Below, piece after piece: positions 51,695-60,917 of a DNA stretch of 64,000 nt. The stretch lies in the NCBI GenBank assembly GCA_963846635.1, contig CAWJXM010000019.1, positions 1-64,000 on the forward strand. Reading direction: 5' to 3'. The notes under the pieces are model-generated. The model saw nothing but the letters and a program-made list of their open reading frames with translations. It was not told the origin of the DNA and made no database searches. This stretch comes from AP-15 sp963846635. GTDB lineage: Bacteria; Pseudomonadota; Alphaproteobacteria; ATCC43930; CGMCC-115725. Made by a program: the position numbers and the translations under genes. The stretch's first letter is position 1; each line of letters starts with the position of its first letter.

Positions 51695-52420
51695 ATGGCA
51701 ATGCCCTGTCATTCCTGGGCACGGACCCATGTCGGGACCGTGCGTCGCCGAAACGAAGACGCGGTCCTTGCGCGGCCCGATATCGGGCTATTTGCAATCG
51801 CCGACGGTGCCGGGGGACACCAGCGCGGCGATTATGCGAGCAGGTCGATCATCGCAGCGCTTACCGAGATGCCGCCGGCCTTTTCAGGCCCCCAATTGGT
51901 CAAAGACGTGAGCGCTGTTCTGAAGAGGTTGAACCGCCAGTTTCGCGAAGAGGCTCTTTCGATCGGCCCCAACGCGTTGATCGGCAGCACAGTCGTCGCT
52001 TTGATAATTTCCCCGAGCGAAAGCTTCTGCCTGTGGGCGGGGGATAGCCGCTTCTATCGGCTACGCGGTGGTGAATTGCACCAGCTGAGCCGCGACCAAA
52101 GCTATGTACAAGATCTGATCGAGCGCGGCGAGATCGAACCCGACGCTGCTGCGACCCATCCGCTGGCAAATGTGGTCAGTAATCTGGTCGGCGGCACAGA
52201 TGAACTTGCCCTCGAAGAACGGCAGGACGCGCTGAAACCCGGTGATATTCTGCTACTGTGCTCGGATGGTCTGAACCGTGCTGTTGCCGACAATGATATT
52301 GCAGCGATACTACGCGATAATCCCGTCACATCGGCAGCTGACCAATTGATTGAGCAAGCGCTCGCATGCAGCGCCCGGGACAATGTCAGCGTCGTGGTGA
52401 TCGAGTATGTCGGGTATTGA
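51695..52420 (+). CDS. PP2C-family Ser/Thr phosphatase
   Basis: A 241-residue PPM/PP2C phosphatase, single domain and cytoplasmic, like the PstP/PppA type. Motifs: VGTVRRRNEDAVL, FAIADGAGGHQRGDYAS, STVVALII, FCLWAGDSRFYRLRGGEL, LLLCSDGLNRAV and RDNVSVVVIEYVG. All four metal-binding Asp positions appear present. It should reverse the action of the kinase encoded 0.8 kb upstream. The ATG at 51695 is chosen because MPCHSWARTHVG is the normal start. It converges on the FHA-cyclase gene. Confidence 0.93.
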   Translation: MAMPCHSWARTHVGTVRRRNEDAVLARPDIGLFAIADGAGGHQRGDYASRSIIAALTEMPPAFSGPQLVKDVSAVLKRLNRQFREEALSIGPNALIGSTVVALIISPSESFCLWAGDSRFYRLRGGELHQLSRDQSYVQDLIERGEIEPDAAATHPLANVVSNLVGGTDELALEERQDALKPGDILLLCSDGLNRAVADNDIAAILRDNPVTSAADQLIEQALACSARDNVSVVVIEYVGY

Positions 52421-52443
52421 CCCCGCCTTCGACTGCGCGAGCG

Positions 52444-54034
52444 CTATTTGATCCCCTTCAGTCGGTAAGCCCTGAGCTTGCCTTCATGCTTTGTGTCGAT
52501 CGTTGTCAACTCAGTATCGACGTATCGCCAAAGCCGCTGATGCATGGCGGGGCTGATCAGGATTTCTCCACCATGGGCTCCGGAACAATAGCGATCGGTC
52601 CAATTGGCGGCTTCTCCGATTATCTTCCATTCCATGCGATCTTTTGATCCGATGAACCCGTGCAGTACCTCACCACAATGCACGCCGATGCCGATCTCGC
52701 AGGTTACCAAACCGCGCCGCCTGCGTTCTTCGCTGATTTCACTCATTACGGATTGCATCGTCACAGCCGCCCGGACTGCTTTTTCATGTCTCAAAGGGTC
52801 CGGTTCGGGGCTACCAAAGACCGCGAAGATCCCATCCCCGGCGATCTTGTCTACCGTGCCGTCGTATTTGAAAATAGCGTCCACCAGCGCCGAGAGATAA
52901 TCGTTTAGCAAATCCATCACGTCATCTGCATCCATGCCCGCGGTAAGCTGAGTGTAGCCGCGGATATCCGAGATCAGAATGACCACCTCCGATCTCTCAC
53001 CGCCGGGACCAAGACGCCCATTGGCCGCTCGAGCCAACAACTTGTCGCGAATTTTAGGCGAGAAGTTCGACAATAGCCGGCTCAGCAGCACCGCATTGCT
53101 GCGCAGACTGCTCTGCAGCTGGTGTTGTTCGGCCGCCATTGCGGCGTAATGCGCAATCGCGAGCATCAGCCGCAGATCGTGCATCGTAAACAGCGTGCCC
53201 CCATCGCTATTATCAACGCACGCCGCCCCCACCGCACGGCCCTTCCAGATCAAGGGTACATACATGCCGGCCTTAATCCGGTTTAGAAATTGACTTCGAC
53301 TGGGATCCAGCCCCTCGTGCCATATGAAGCCCTGTCGCCGGGTCATCGTCATGGTTGCAAGGGTCATACTGACGGAAGGCTGCCCGGCCGGCACATGCGC
53401 TCTGAGCAGAAGTTGGCCGCTCTCCTGGTCTTCCAACAATAAAGCACCCCGGCTAGCCGCCGGGATGATTGCCACCAGCTGTTCTATGATCGTCTGAAAC
53501 AGCTCATCGAGCTCGATCTGCCCGCCAAACCGCAGCGGCAATTCATAAAGCAGCACCAGCGCTTTCGCCCGGTCGGAATCGATCGGGTCGTCGAGATTAT
53601 AGACAGGCGCCCTAGCATCGATGATCTCATCGATGTTGAGGCGTGTCTCTTGCGTTGCAACGACGGTAGCATTGTCGGAGATCCAATCCGGATCGCGGCC
53701 GGCTTCCACTGTCGGCATCGCGACTTCAAGGGTCGTCTCACTGATCTGGATGGTCTGGCCTGGTTCAAGGCGGACTTTCCCTTCGCCCTTGATGGATCGG
53801 CCATCCACCTCGGTGCCATTGGCGCTACCAAGGTCTTCGATCCAGTACTGGCCGTCTGCCAACGAAATTTGGGCGTGACGTCGCGAGACCCATAAATCCG
53901 GAGTCAAGATCGATATCAACGTGGACACCGTGCCGCGGCCGTCCGATGACGACCGACGAAGACGGCTGATCGAAGACTTTCTCGTTGTCCCGGTAGCGAT
54001 AACGGATCCGCACGTCGCACGTCACCCTAAACAC
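52444..54034 (-). CDS. FHA-GAF-adenylate/guanylate cyclase fusion, one frameshift
   Basis: A protein of about 530 residues with three domains. FHA: SSSVVIGRPRHGVHVDIDL, then across a one-base shift at about 53905, LWVSRRHAQISLADGQYWIE and LGSANGTEVDG; this binds phospho-threonine. GAF: ALVLLYELPLRFGGQIELDE to LMLAIAHYAAMAAEQ. Class III cyclase: VILISDIRGYTQLTAGMDAD and VDKIAGDGIFAVFGSP carry the two metal-binding Asp residues, with CEIGIGVHCGEVLHGFIGS and IIGEAANWTDRYCSGAHGGE following. The start is a GTG at 54034 or 54025 within a 14-bp tandem repeat. The FHA domain makes it a likely target of the neighbouring kinase. Confidence 0.88.
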
Positions 54035-54045
54035 GTCACCCTAAA
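54018..54045. repeat. 14-bp tandem duplication at the cyclase start
   Basis: CACGTCACCCTAAA occurs twice in direct succession (54018-54031 and 54032-54045). On the minus strand it supplies both candidate GTG start codons of the FHA-cyclase gene and an AGGG before each. The 160 bases beyond, up to 54204, show no gene. Confidence 0.7.
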
Positions 54046-54204
54046 GAGGCAGCGAGACTAACACGATTTGTTCCGCGCTTCGAGCGTTGGGAGGGCAAGC
54101 CGCGGCGGTGACGCGCGTTTATAAGCAGAATGGCGCACCTACGACCAGTAAGGCGCAGCGCGATCTCAGCGAACATGTGGGAGGGTCACCTCTCGGATTG
54201 CGCG

Positions 54205-55059
54205 TTATGAGGCGGACTCTCGGTTTGAGAGACACCAATCGCGGTCGTGCAACCAGCACGTTTTGTCCCTCGTGTGACTGTCGCGACGAAGCGACTTGAC
54301 GGTTGCCCCTTGGTCGCGCCTGAGCGCGGCGGCAAGTTTACGGCTCATACCCTCGTCGCGGGCCCCTTCAAATGGGATGAAACCCACTCGGCACAGAAAG
54401 CGAGCGGCAAACGCATTCGCAGCGCCGCGCGTCACCAAGAGTGCCGCACCCGGTCCGGGACGGGTGGTCGTCATCGGAAATAACAGCCGTCCGCCCGGTT
54501 TTAGCGCGTCAAGCCACGATGCGAGAGGATGGGTGGCACCGGCGCTGACAACAATGACATCGATTGGATCGAAGGCGATCAGAGCCCCATCCGCGTTGCG
54601 AACCGTGACTTGCGGCCACGGAGTGAGCGCTTTGCTCGCCTTTTCGGCCAAGCTTGGATCAATTTCGATCGCCATGACTTTGCCCGCCGCTCCAACGAGC
54701 TCGGCAGCGATGGCGGTGTAATAGCCGGTGCCGCAACCAAGATGGAGGACCTGCTCTCCGGTTCTGATGCCGAGCTCGTCCAAAAGGAGAGCCCAAAGGC
54801 TTGGCTGGCCGTTATTGATACCCCGGGCCTCGTCGAGCGCGATCAACACATCGTGATAGACGTGCCGCGGATCGGTATCATCGGTGGTCCAATAATCTTG
54901 GACTCGCATCGGACTTTTCACGCGCCACGGCCCCGCTCCAACAAAACGCTCGCGCGGGACCGTTGCAAAGGCCTCTATGAGCGCGCGCGAACTCACCATA
55001 GCCGCGAAACGCAGCTCCTCCGCATACCAATGGCGAGCTTCCGTTATCGGATCGGCCAT
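54205..55059 (-). CDS. Protein-L-isoaspartate O-methyltransferase family protein
   Basis: A 284-residue SAM methyltransferase of the PCMT family. Seen: ALIEAFATVPRERFVGAGPW, NNGQPSLWALLLDELGI, motif I VLHLGCGTGYYTAIAAELVG (usually E/D-I-G-x-G-S-G in PCMT), VMAIEIDPSLAEKA and DVIVVSAGATHPLASWLDAL. PCMT repairs isoaspartyl residues, but diverged relatives modify other substrates. The C-terminal extension of about 50 residues is basic and may not be conserved. The ATG at 55059 (MADPITEARHWYAEEL) follows AGGAAAAGAGGG. Confidence 0.82.
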   Translation of the reverse strand: MADPITEARHWYAEELRFAAMVSSRALIEAFATVPRERFVGAGPWRVKSPMRVQDYWTTDDTDPRHVYHDVLIALDEARGINNGQPSLWALLLDELGIRTGEQVLHLGCGTGYYTAIAAELVGAAGKVMAIEIDPSLAEKASKALTPWPQVTVRNADGALIAFDPIDVIVVSAGATHPLASWLDALKPGGRLLFPMTTTRPGPGAALLVTRGAANAFAARFLCRVGFIPFEGARDEGMSRKLAAALRRDQGATVKSLRRDSHTRDKTCWLHDRDWCLSNRESAS

Positions 55060-55265
55060 CCCTCTTTTCCTGACAGGATTGTGCAAATTGGTTCCCGCGA
55101 CAGACTTTACCACCTTTGTTATGATCTGTTTCGTCAGCGCACCGCCGTTCGCTGGCAGCCGCGGTTGAACGGCGTGGCGGCTGAACAGTGCGACAAGCTT
55201 GGCAAGCGTATCGGCGCGGTTGCGTTCCTCAGTGACGCGTCGGAAGACGCATACCTCTTGGAGGC

Positions 55266-56368
55266 TTATAATTCGACGCCCGTCGTATTGACGCCGATCG
55301 CGTAGATCGAAGTGCTCGCGGCGATATAGAGTAGGTATTGTGGCCCCGGCCGCCAAAACACAGGTTCGCGGCCACCTCCGGCAGCACTATGCGGCCGATC
55401 GGGGTACCGTCCGGCGCATACACGCTGACGCCGTTGAAGTTTCGGTCGTGCTCGGCCCAGCCGCCGGCGGACCACAGATTACCAGCTTCGTCGACCCTGA
55501 TATCGTCGGCTATGCCTCCGGGCATGTCTTTGAGGTCATGAAACACCGCACCGTTCGTCAGCTTGTTGTCTTCGGCGACATCGAACACGCGGATCCAGCT
55601 GTGTTGCGGCCCCGCGGCGGCGAAGGGACCGATGCCGGTGTCGGTGATATAGAGCTTCTTCTCATCTGGCGAGAAGCAAAGGCCGTTCGGCTGGTTGAAA
55701 TCGTCGACCGCAACCGAAAGCTTGCCGCTTTTTGGATCGAACATATAGACGTTGCTCGGTAACGCCGGCTCCGCCCGATAGTAACCCTGATGCTCGAGCA
55801 GGATTCCATAGGTGGGGTCAGTAAACCATAGAGTGCCGTCCTTTTTGGCAATGATGCCATTTGGCGAGTTGAGTGGTTTTCCCTGATAATGATCTGCGAT
55901 CACCGTGATCCGGCCGTCATACTCGGTGCGGGTCACCCGCCGCGCGCCTTGTTCACATGTGAGCAGCCGTCCCTGCCAATCGCGCGAGTTCCCATTCGCA
56001 TGGTTGGAAGGGTCGCGGAAAACCTGGACTTCGCCGGTCATCTCATTGTATTCGTAGAGCTTGTTCGCCGGAATGTCGCTCCAGAGCAGGCGATGCTGGT
56101 CCGCAAAATACACTGGTCCCTCGGTGAATTGCTGGCCGGTGGCGACCCGTCGCAGCCCGGCGGGTCCGGCGCTCAAAGCGACCATGCGCGGATCGAATAC
56201 CTCAAAGGCGGCATCGGGATAGGGGGCCGATGCCGGATCCTGCCAATTACGCGGCGGCGGCGGTGTCCCCGGCGGATCGGGCATCTGTTTTGCCAGCGCC
56301 GGCGCGGCCGCCAGCGAACCGACCGCTGCGGCGGTTGCGGCGGACTGCAGAAAATCGCGTCGATTCAT
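55266..56368 (-). CDS. SMP-30/gluconolactonase-like protein, C-terminal frameshift
   Basis: An exported beta-propeller hydrolase of about 365 residues. The leader is a Tat signal, NRRDFLQSAATAAAVGSLAA. Propeller blocks: GQQFTEGPVYFADQHRLLWS, SNHANGNSRDWQGRLLTCEQ, PLNSPNGIIAKKDGTLWFTD, FNQPNGLCFSPDEKKLYITD and ADDIRVDEAGNLWSAGGWAE; the Glu, Asn and Asp metal ligands are visible. The frame shifts at about 55338 (after GGRGHNT); the true ending is LYIAASTSIYAIGVNTTGVE, stop 55266. The ATG at 56368 follows GGGGAGG. It is thought to hydrolyse a lactone; substrate unknown. Confidence 0.88.
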
Positions 56369-56542
56369 AGTATTATCCTCCCCTGTGTCGCTTTGTTTTA
56401 ACCACGCTGACCATACACTTCTTTGCTTTTTTTCAGACAACAAAAGCCCTGCAACATCCGCGGTTGAAATTGCGCCGCACTCGTGGCGATATCATCTTCC
56501 CGCCGCAGGGCCGACGAAATGAGTGTCCTGCCGTCGGCTCCT

Positions 56543-56974
56543 TCACTCGTCCGTATCGCGGTCGCTGTTGGTCCGGCGCTCGCGCTTGACCGCGGCGCGG
56601 CGAGATTTTTGTTCGAGCCGCCGAGCATTCGAGGCCGCGGTGGGGCGGGTCGGGCGGCGCGGCGCAGGGGGAACGGCAGCGCGGCGGAACAGTTCGACGA
56701 GGCGCTCGAGTGCATCTTGCCGGTTCCGCTCCTGTGTCCGAAACCGACGTGCCGTGATCACGAGGACCCCGTCCTCGGTCAGGCGTCGGCCGGCAAGGCG
56801 GGCCAATCGCCGCTCGATTTCGGGCGTAAGCCCAGTGACGTCGGCGAGCGAAAGGCGCAGCTGTACGGCGCTCGCGACTTTGTTGACGTTCTGCCCGCCG
56901 GGGCCGGAAGCGCGGATGAAATTTTCCACGATCCGGCTGTCATCGATGGCGATTTGTCCTATGATCGGAATCAT
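56543..56974 (-). CDS. arfB: Alternative ribosome-rescue factor ArfB (peptidyl-tRNA hydrolase)
   Basis: A 143-residue release-factor-like protein. The catalytic GGQ is in RASGPGGQNVNKVASAV (about residues 23-40). The core fold follows (LTPEIERRLARLAGRRLTED), and a basic, flexible C-terminal tail (SNARRLEQKSRRAAVKRERR) that in the family enters the mRNA channel of stalled ribosomes. The ATG at 56974 (MIPIIGQIAID) matches family starts. Neighbours are unrelated. Confidence 0.93.
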   Translation of the reverse strand: MIPIIGQIAIDDSRIVENFIRASGPGGQNVNKVASAVQLRLSLADVTGLTPEIERRLARLAGRRLTEDGVLVITARRFRTQERNRQDALERLVELFRRAAVPPAPRRPTRPTAASNARRLEQKSRRAAVKRERRTNSDRDTDE

Positions 56975-57156
56975 GGTGCGGCGCCGCGCTGCATGCCGGG
57001 ATGACATTAGAACATAGCGCTTCACCCCGCGTCGGGTGATAGTGTAATCGAGAGTGTGCGGTGCTTGCGGTTGCCCTCGATCCGGCCCGCACCGCGCCAG
57101 CAAATCTAGGGTAGGCGGGCGCTCGACTGAGCGCCCGCGGTAATCAGGGAGCAAGC

Positions 57157-58026
57157 ATGCCCAATTTGAGTTTCACCGCACCGACGACCGTCGACGAGGC
57201 CGTGCGGATGCTGGCCGGCAGCCCGGGTTTGGCTAAACCGCTGTCCGGCGGGACCGACCTCTTGGTGCAATTGCGCTCGGGCCGGATGCGGCCCGAGGCG
57301 ATCGTCGATATAAAGCGCATTCCAGGACTGATCGGCATCCGCGAGGAAGCCGGTGAATTCGTGATCGGCGCCGCTACCCCGGGGGTCATGCTGAGTGCGC
57401 ATGAGGCGTTTGAGCACGCTTGGCCCGGCATCGTCGAAGGTGCCGATCTGATCGGTTCACAGCAGATCCAGGGCCGCGCCTCGCTCGCCGGCAATCTGTG
57501 CAATGCCTCGCCGGCGGCCGACAGCGTCCCGGCGCTGATCACCGCGCGTGCCACCTGCGTCATCGCCGGGCCGAACGGCCGGCGCACCGTCCCGGTCGAG
57601 GCGATCGTCACCGGTCCTGGCCGGACCTCGCTCGAAAAGGGCGAGTTCATCGTCGAATTCCATGTCCCGAAACCCAAGCCGCATCAGGCCGACGCTTATC
57701 TGCGCTTCATCCCCCGCACCGAGATGGACATCGCCGTCGTCGGCTGCGCCGTTAACGTGACGCTCGATGGGCAAGGGGTTTGCACCGACGCCCGCGTCGT
57801 GTTGGGGGCGGTGGCGCCAACCCAGGTCATCGTCGAGGACGCCGCGAAGGCGTTGATCGGGCATCGCCTCGACGACGCGACGAACGCCGCTCTCGACGCC
57901 GCGGCGCAACGCGCCTGCAAGCCGATTACCGATAAACGCGGCACCATCGAATACCGGACCAAGGTCGCCGGCGTCTTGGCGCGCCGCGCGGCAAAACTCG
58001 CCTTTGAACGCGCTGGAGCACGCTAA
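57157..58026 (+). CDS. Molybdenum hydroxylase FAD-binding (medium) subunit
   Basis: A 289-residue CoxM/XdhB-like FAD subunit that passes electrons from the Fe-S subunit to acceptor. FAD-contact blocks: KPLSGGTDLLVQLRSG (about residues 28-43) and GRASLAGNLCNASPAADSVP (about residues 108-127). CO dehydrogenase-like C-terminal domain ends RTKVAGVLARRAAKLAFERA. It is the first gene of the operon; its TAA overlaps the ATG of the next gene by one base (TAATG), which implies coupled translation. The start ATG follows GGGAGC. Confidence 0.93.
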   Translation: MPNLSFTAPTTVDEAVRMLAGSPGLAKPLSGGTDLLVQLRSGRMRPEAIVDIKRIPGLIGIREEAGEFVIGAATPGVMLSAHEAFEHAWPGIVEGADLIGSQQIQGRASLAGNLCNASPAADSVPALITARATCVIAGPNGRRTVPVEAIVTGPGRTSLEKGEFIVEFHVPKPKPHQADAYLRFIPRTEMDIAVVGCAVNVTLDGQGVCTDARVVLGAVAPTQVIVEDAAKALIGHRLDDATNAALDAAAQRACKPITDKRGTIEYRTKVAGVLARRAAKLAFERAGAR

Positions 58027-58511
58027 TGGCCAAAACTCACGTATCGACCATCATCAACGGCGAGCCCGTCGAATTTTTGTGCGAGCCGCAGCAGACCCTG
58101 CTCGACGTATTGCGCGATGAGCTCGGGTTGACCGGCAGCAAGGAAGGCTGCAGCTCGGGCGATTGCGGCGCTTGCACCGTAATCTGCGACGGCAATATCG
58201 TCTGCTCGTGCCTGATGCTCGGCGCCGAGGCCGAGGGCCGCAGCATCACGACGGTCGAGGGCGTCGCCCAAGGCGATCACCTGCATCCGGTGCAGCAAAA
58301 ATTCCTCGAACACGCGGCACTGCAGTGCGGTTTCTGCACACCCGGGTTTATCGTCGCGGCCAAAGCACTGCTTGACGAGAATAAGAACCCGACCGAGGAG
58401 GAGACCCGCTATTGGCTTGCCGGCAATCTGTGCCGGTGCACCGGTTATGACAAGATCATCCGCGCGGTGCTCGACGCCGCGGCGGTAATGCGAGCGGAGG
58501 CTGCCGAATGA
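58026..58511 (+). CDS. Molybdenum hydroxylase 2Fe-2S (small) subunit
   Basis: A 161-residue CoxS/XdhC-like protein with two 2Fe-2S clusters. The plant-type cluster has Cys 42, 47, 50 and 62 (CSSGDCGACTV and C in DGNIVCSC); the second has Cys 101, 104, 136 and 138 (QCGFCTPGF and NLCRCTGYDKI). It carries electrons from molybdenum to FAD. It overlaps the first gene by one base and the next by four (ATGA), a tight operon. Confidence 0.95.
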   Translation: MAKTHVSTIINGEPVEFLCEPQQTLLDVLRDELGLTGSKEGCSSGDCGACTVICDGNIVCSCLMLGAEAEGRSITTVEGVAQGDHLHPVQQKFLEHAALQCGFCTPGFIVAAKALLDENKNPTEEETRYWLAGNLCRCTGYDKIIRAVLDAAAVMRAEAAE

Positions 58512-60801
58512 GTTACCTCGATAAGGACACCTTAAAGGTCGTCGGCACCCGCCCGATCCGACCCGACGGCGTCGACAAGGTCACCGGCCGCGCCAATTTC
58601 GGCGCCGATATGACCATGCCCGGCATGCTGTGGGGCAAGATCAAGCGCAGCCCGCACGCCCATGCCCGGATTGTGTCGATCAACACCGAGAAAGCGATGG
58701 CGCTGCCCGGCGTAAAGGCGGTGACGACGCGGGCCGATTTCCCCGACATCCCGCCGGAAAAACGCGTCCTCGGCGCCGCACCGGCCAATCTGTGGGATCT
58801 GTCGCGCAACTGCATGGCGAAAGGCAAGGTGCTTTATGAAGGCCACGCGGTCGCGGCCGTGGCCGCGGTGTCGCCGGCAATCGCCGAGCAGGCGCTCGAT
58901 CTGATCGAGGTCGAGTACAAGGTGCTGCCGCACGTCATGGATGTCGAGGCGGCGATGGCGCCGGATGCACCGGTGCTGCTCGACGACATCTTTACCGCGG
59001 GGGTCGAGCCGAAGCCGACCAAGCCGTCGAATGTTTCCAAGGTCGTGCGCTTTGCCAAAGGCGATGTCGAGGCCGGGTTCCGCGAAGCTGATGTCATCAT
59101 CGAGCGGCGCTATACGACCAAGCCGGTGCATCAGGCCTATATCGAGCCGCATGCCTGCCTCGTTTCGGTTGCGCCCGACGGCCAGACGACGATCTGGAGT
59201 TCCAGCCAGGGCCAATTCATGGTCCGCGGTTACACCTCGCGCATTGTCGGCGCCGACCTTGCCAATATCCGCGCCATCCCGGCCGAGATCGGCGGCGGTT
59301 TTGGCGGCAAGACGATCGTCTATCTCGAACCTTTGGCCTATATGCTGTCAAAGAAATCGGGGCGGCCGGTCAAGATGGTGATGAACCGCGAGGAAGTGTT
59401 CCGAGCGACGGGCCCCACCTCTGGCGCCGTCGTCGAGGTCAAACTCGGCGCGAAAAAAGATGGCCATATCACCGCTGCGCAGACTGTCCTCAAATACCAG
59501 TCGGGTGCCTTTCCGGGCTCGCCGGTTCAGCAAGGCTGTATTTGTGGACTCGCGGTCTACGATCTGCCGAATGCGCTGACCATAGGCTACGACGTATTGT
59601 GCAATCGGCCCAAAGTCGCGGCCTATCGCGCACCGGGCGCGCCGATCGGCTCGTTCGGTGTCGAAAGCGCGATGGACGAATTGGCGCACGAACTCGGCAT
59701 CGACGCGATCAAATTACGTGAGATCAACGGCGCCAAAGACGGCACCAAGGCAGCCCACGGCCCGACCTGGGTCAATATCGGCTATCAGAAGACCTTGGAG
59801 GCAGCGAAGGCCACCGAACATCTACGTGTACGCCGCTCGGCCCCAACCAGGGGCGCGGCATCGCCTCGGGCTATTGGCACAATGCCGGCGGTGAGTCGAG
59901 TGCCGCCTGCCACATCAACGAGGACGGCACCGTCACGCTGACCGAGGGCCATCCCGATATCGGCGGCTCGCGCGCCTCGATGGCGATGATGGTGGCCGAG
60001 GTTTTGGGCGTGCCGTTCGAGACGGTTCGGCCAGTCGTCGGCGATACGACGGCGATCGGCTTCAGTGCCTCGACCGGCGGCAGCCGTGTCACCTTTGCCG
60101 GCGGCATGGCGGTGACCCAGGCCGCGCAAAAGGTCGTCGAGGAGCTGAAAAAACGCGCCGCGATCACCTGGGACATCAGCCCTGATGCGGTCGAGTGGAA
60201 GGACGGCAAGGCTTATCCGGCGGGTGCGAATGCCGGCAGTTTCGAGCCGCTCGACCTCGCCGCCCTGGCCGGGAAATCAGCGCGGACCGGCGGGCCGATC
60301 AGCGCCGAGGTGCAGATCAACGCGCAAGGCCAGGGCCCTGGCTTTACGACGCATATCTGCGATGTCGAGGTCGACCGCGAGACCGGGGCGGTCAAGATCC
60401 TGCGCTACACCGCGATCCAAGATGTCGGCCGCGCGATCCACCCCTCCTATGTCGAAGGGCAGATGCAGGGCGGCGTGACCCAGGGTATCGGCTGGGCCTT
60501 GAACGAAGAATACATTTACGACAAGGACGGCCGGCTGGAGAACCCGGGCTTCCTCGACTATCGCGTGCCGGTCGCCTCCGATATGCCGATGATCGAGACA
60601 GTCATGGTCGAGGTGCCGAACCCACGTCATCCGTTTGGGGCGCGCGGGGTCGGCGAGGTGCCGATCGTGCCGCCAATGGCCGCGGTCGCCAACGCCATAG
60701 CCGATGCCACCGGAGTGCGGTTGCGCGACCTGCCGATGTCACCGCCTCGGGTGCTGGCGGCGCTCGATCAGGCCGAGCCGATGCGCCAGGCGGCGGAGTA
60801 A
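58508..60801 (+). CDS. Molybdenum hydroxylase large subunit, copy 1 (frameshifted)
   Basis: The molybdopterin-cytosine-dinucleotide subunit, 764 residues when repaired. Blocks: TRPIRPDGVDKVTGRANFGA, AIPAEIGGGFGGKT, the active-site loop VAAYRAPGAPIGSFGVES, DIGGSRASMAMMVAE and, near the C-terminus, the catalytic Glu in GARGVGEVPIVPP. The loop lacks the Cys of CO dehydrogenase (AYRCSFR), so this is not CoxL form I. A one-base shift at about 59838 interrupts it: PLGPNQGRGIASGYWHN continues in the second frame. It is about 80 percent like copy 2 by eye. Substrate unknown. Confidence 0.9.
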
Positions 60802-60844
60802 GCAACGACTGCAGCTTGTCCCTCATTCTCCCGCTGACGCGGGT

Positions 60845-60880
60845 CCCTCCCTCTCCCCGCGCTGCGGGGAAAGGGAGGGG
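60845..60880. repeat. GC-rich palindrome between the two large-subunit genes
   Basis: CCCTCCCTCTCCCCGC and GCGGGGAAAGGGAGGG pair over about 15 bases around a GCT loop, with a one-base bulge region. Repeats of this type (CTCTCCCCGC...GCGGGGAGAGGG) are common in alphaproteobacterial intergenic DNA. It could attenuate transcription between the copies. Confidence 0.6.
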
Positions 60881-60917
60881 GTGAGGGGCCGACGGTATAG
60901 CGGGAGTGAGGTCCTCA

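Noticed and set aside
53621..53895. Short plus-strand frames opposite the cyclase
   Set aside because: Shadows of the FHA-GAF region.
58508..60801. Aerobic CO dehydrogenase form I
   Set aside because: The loop reads YRAPGAP and lacks the AYRCSFR cysteine, so CO oxidation by form I is not supported.
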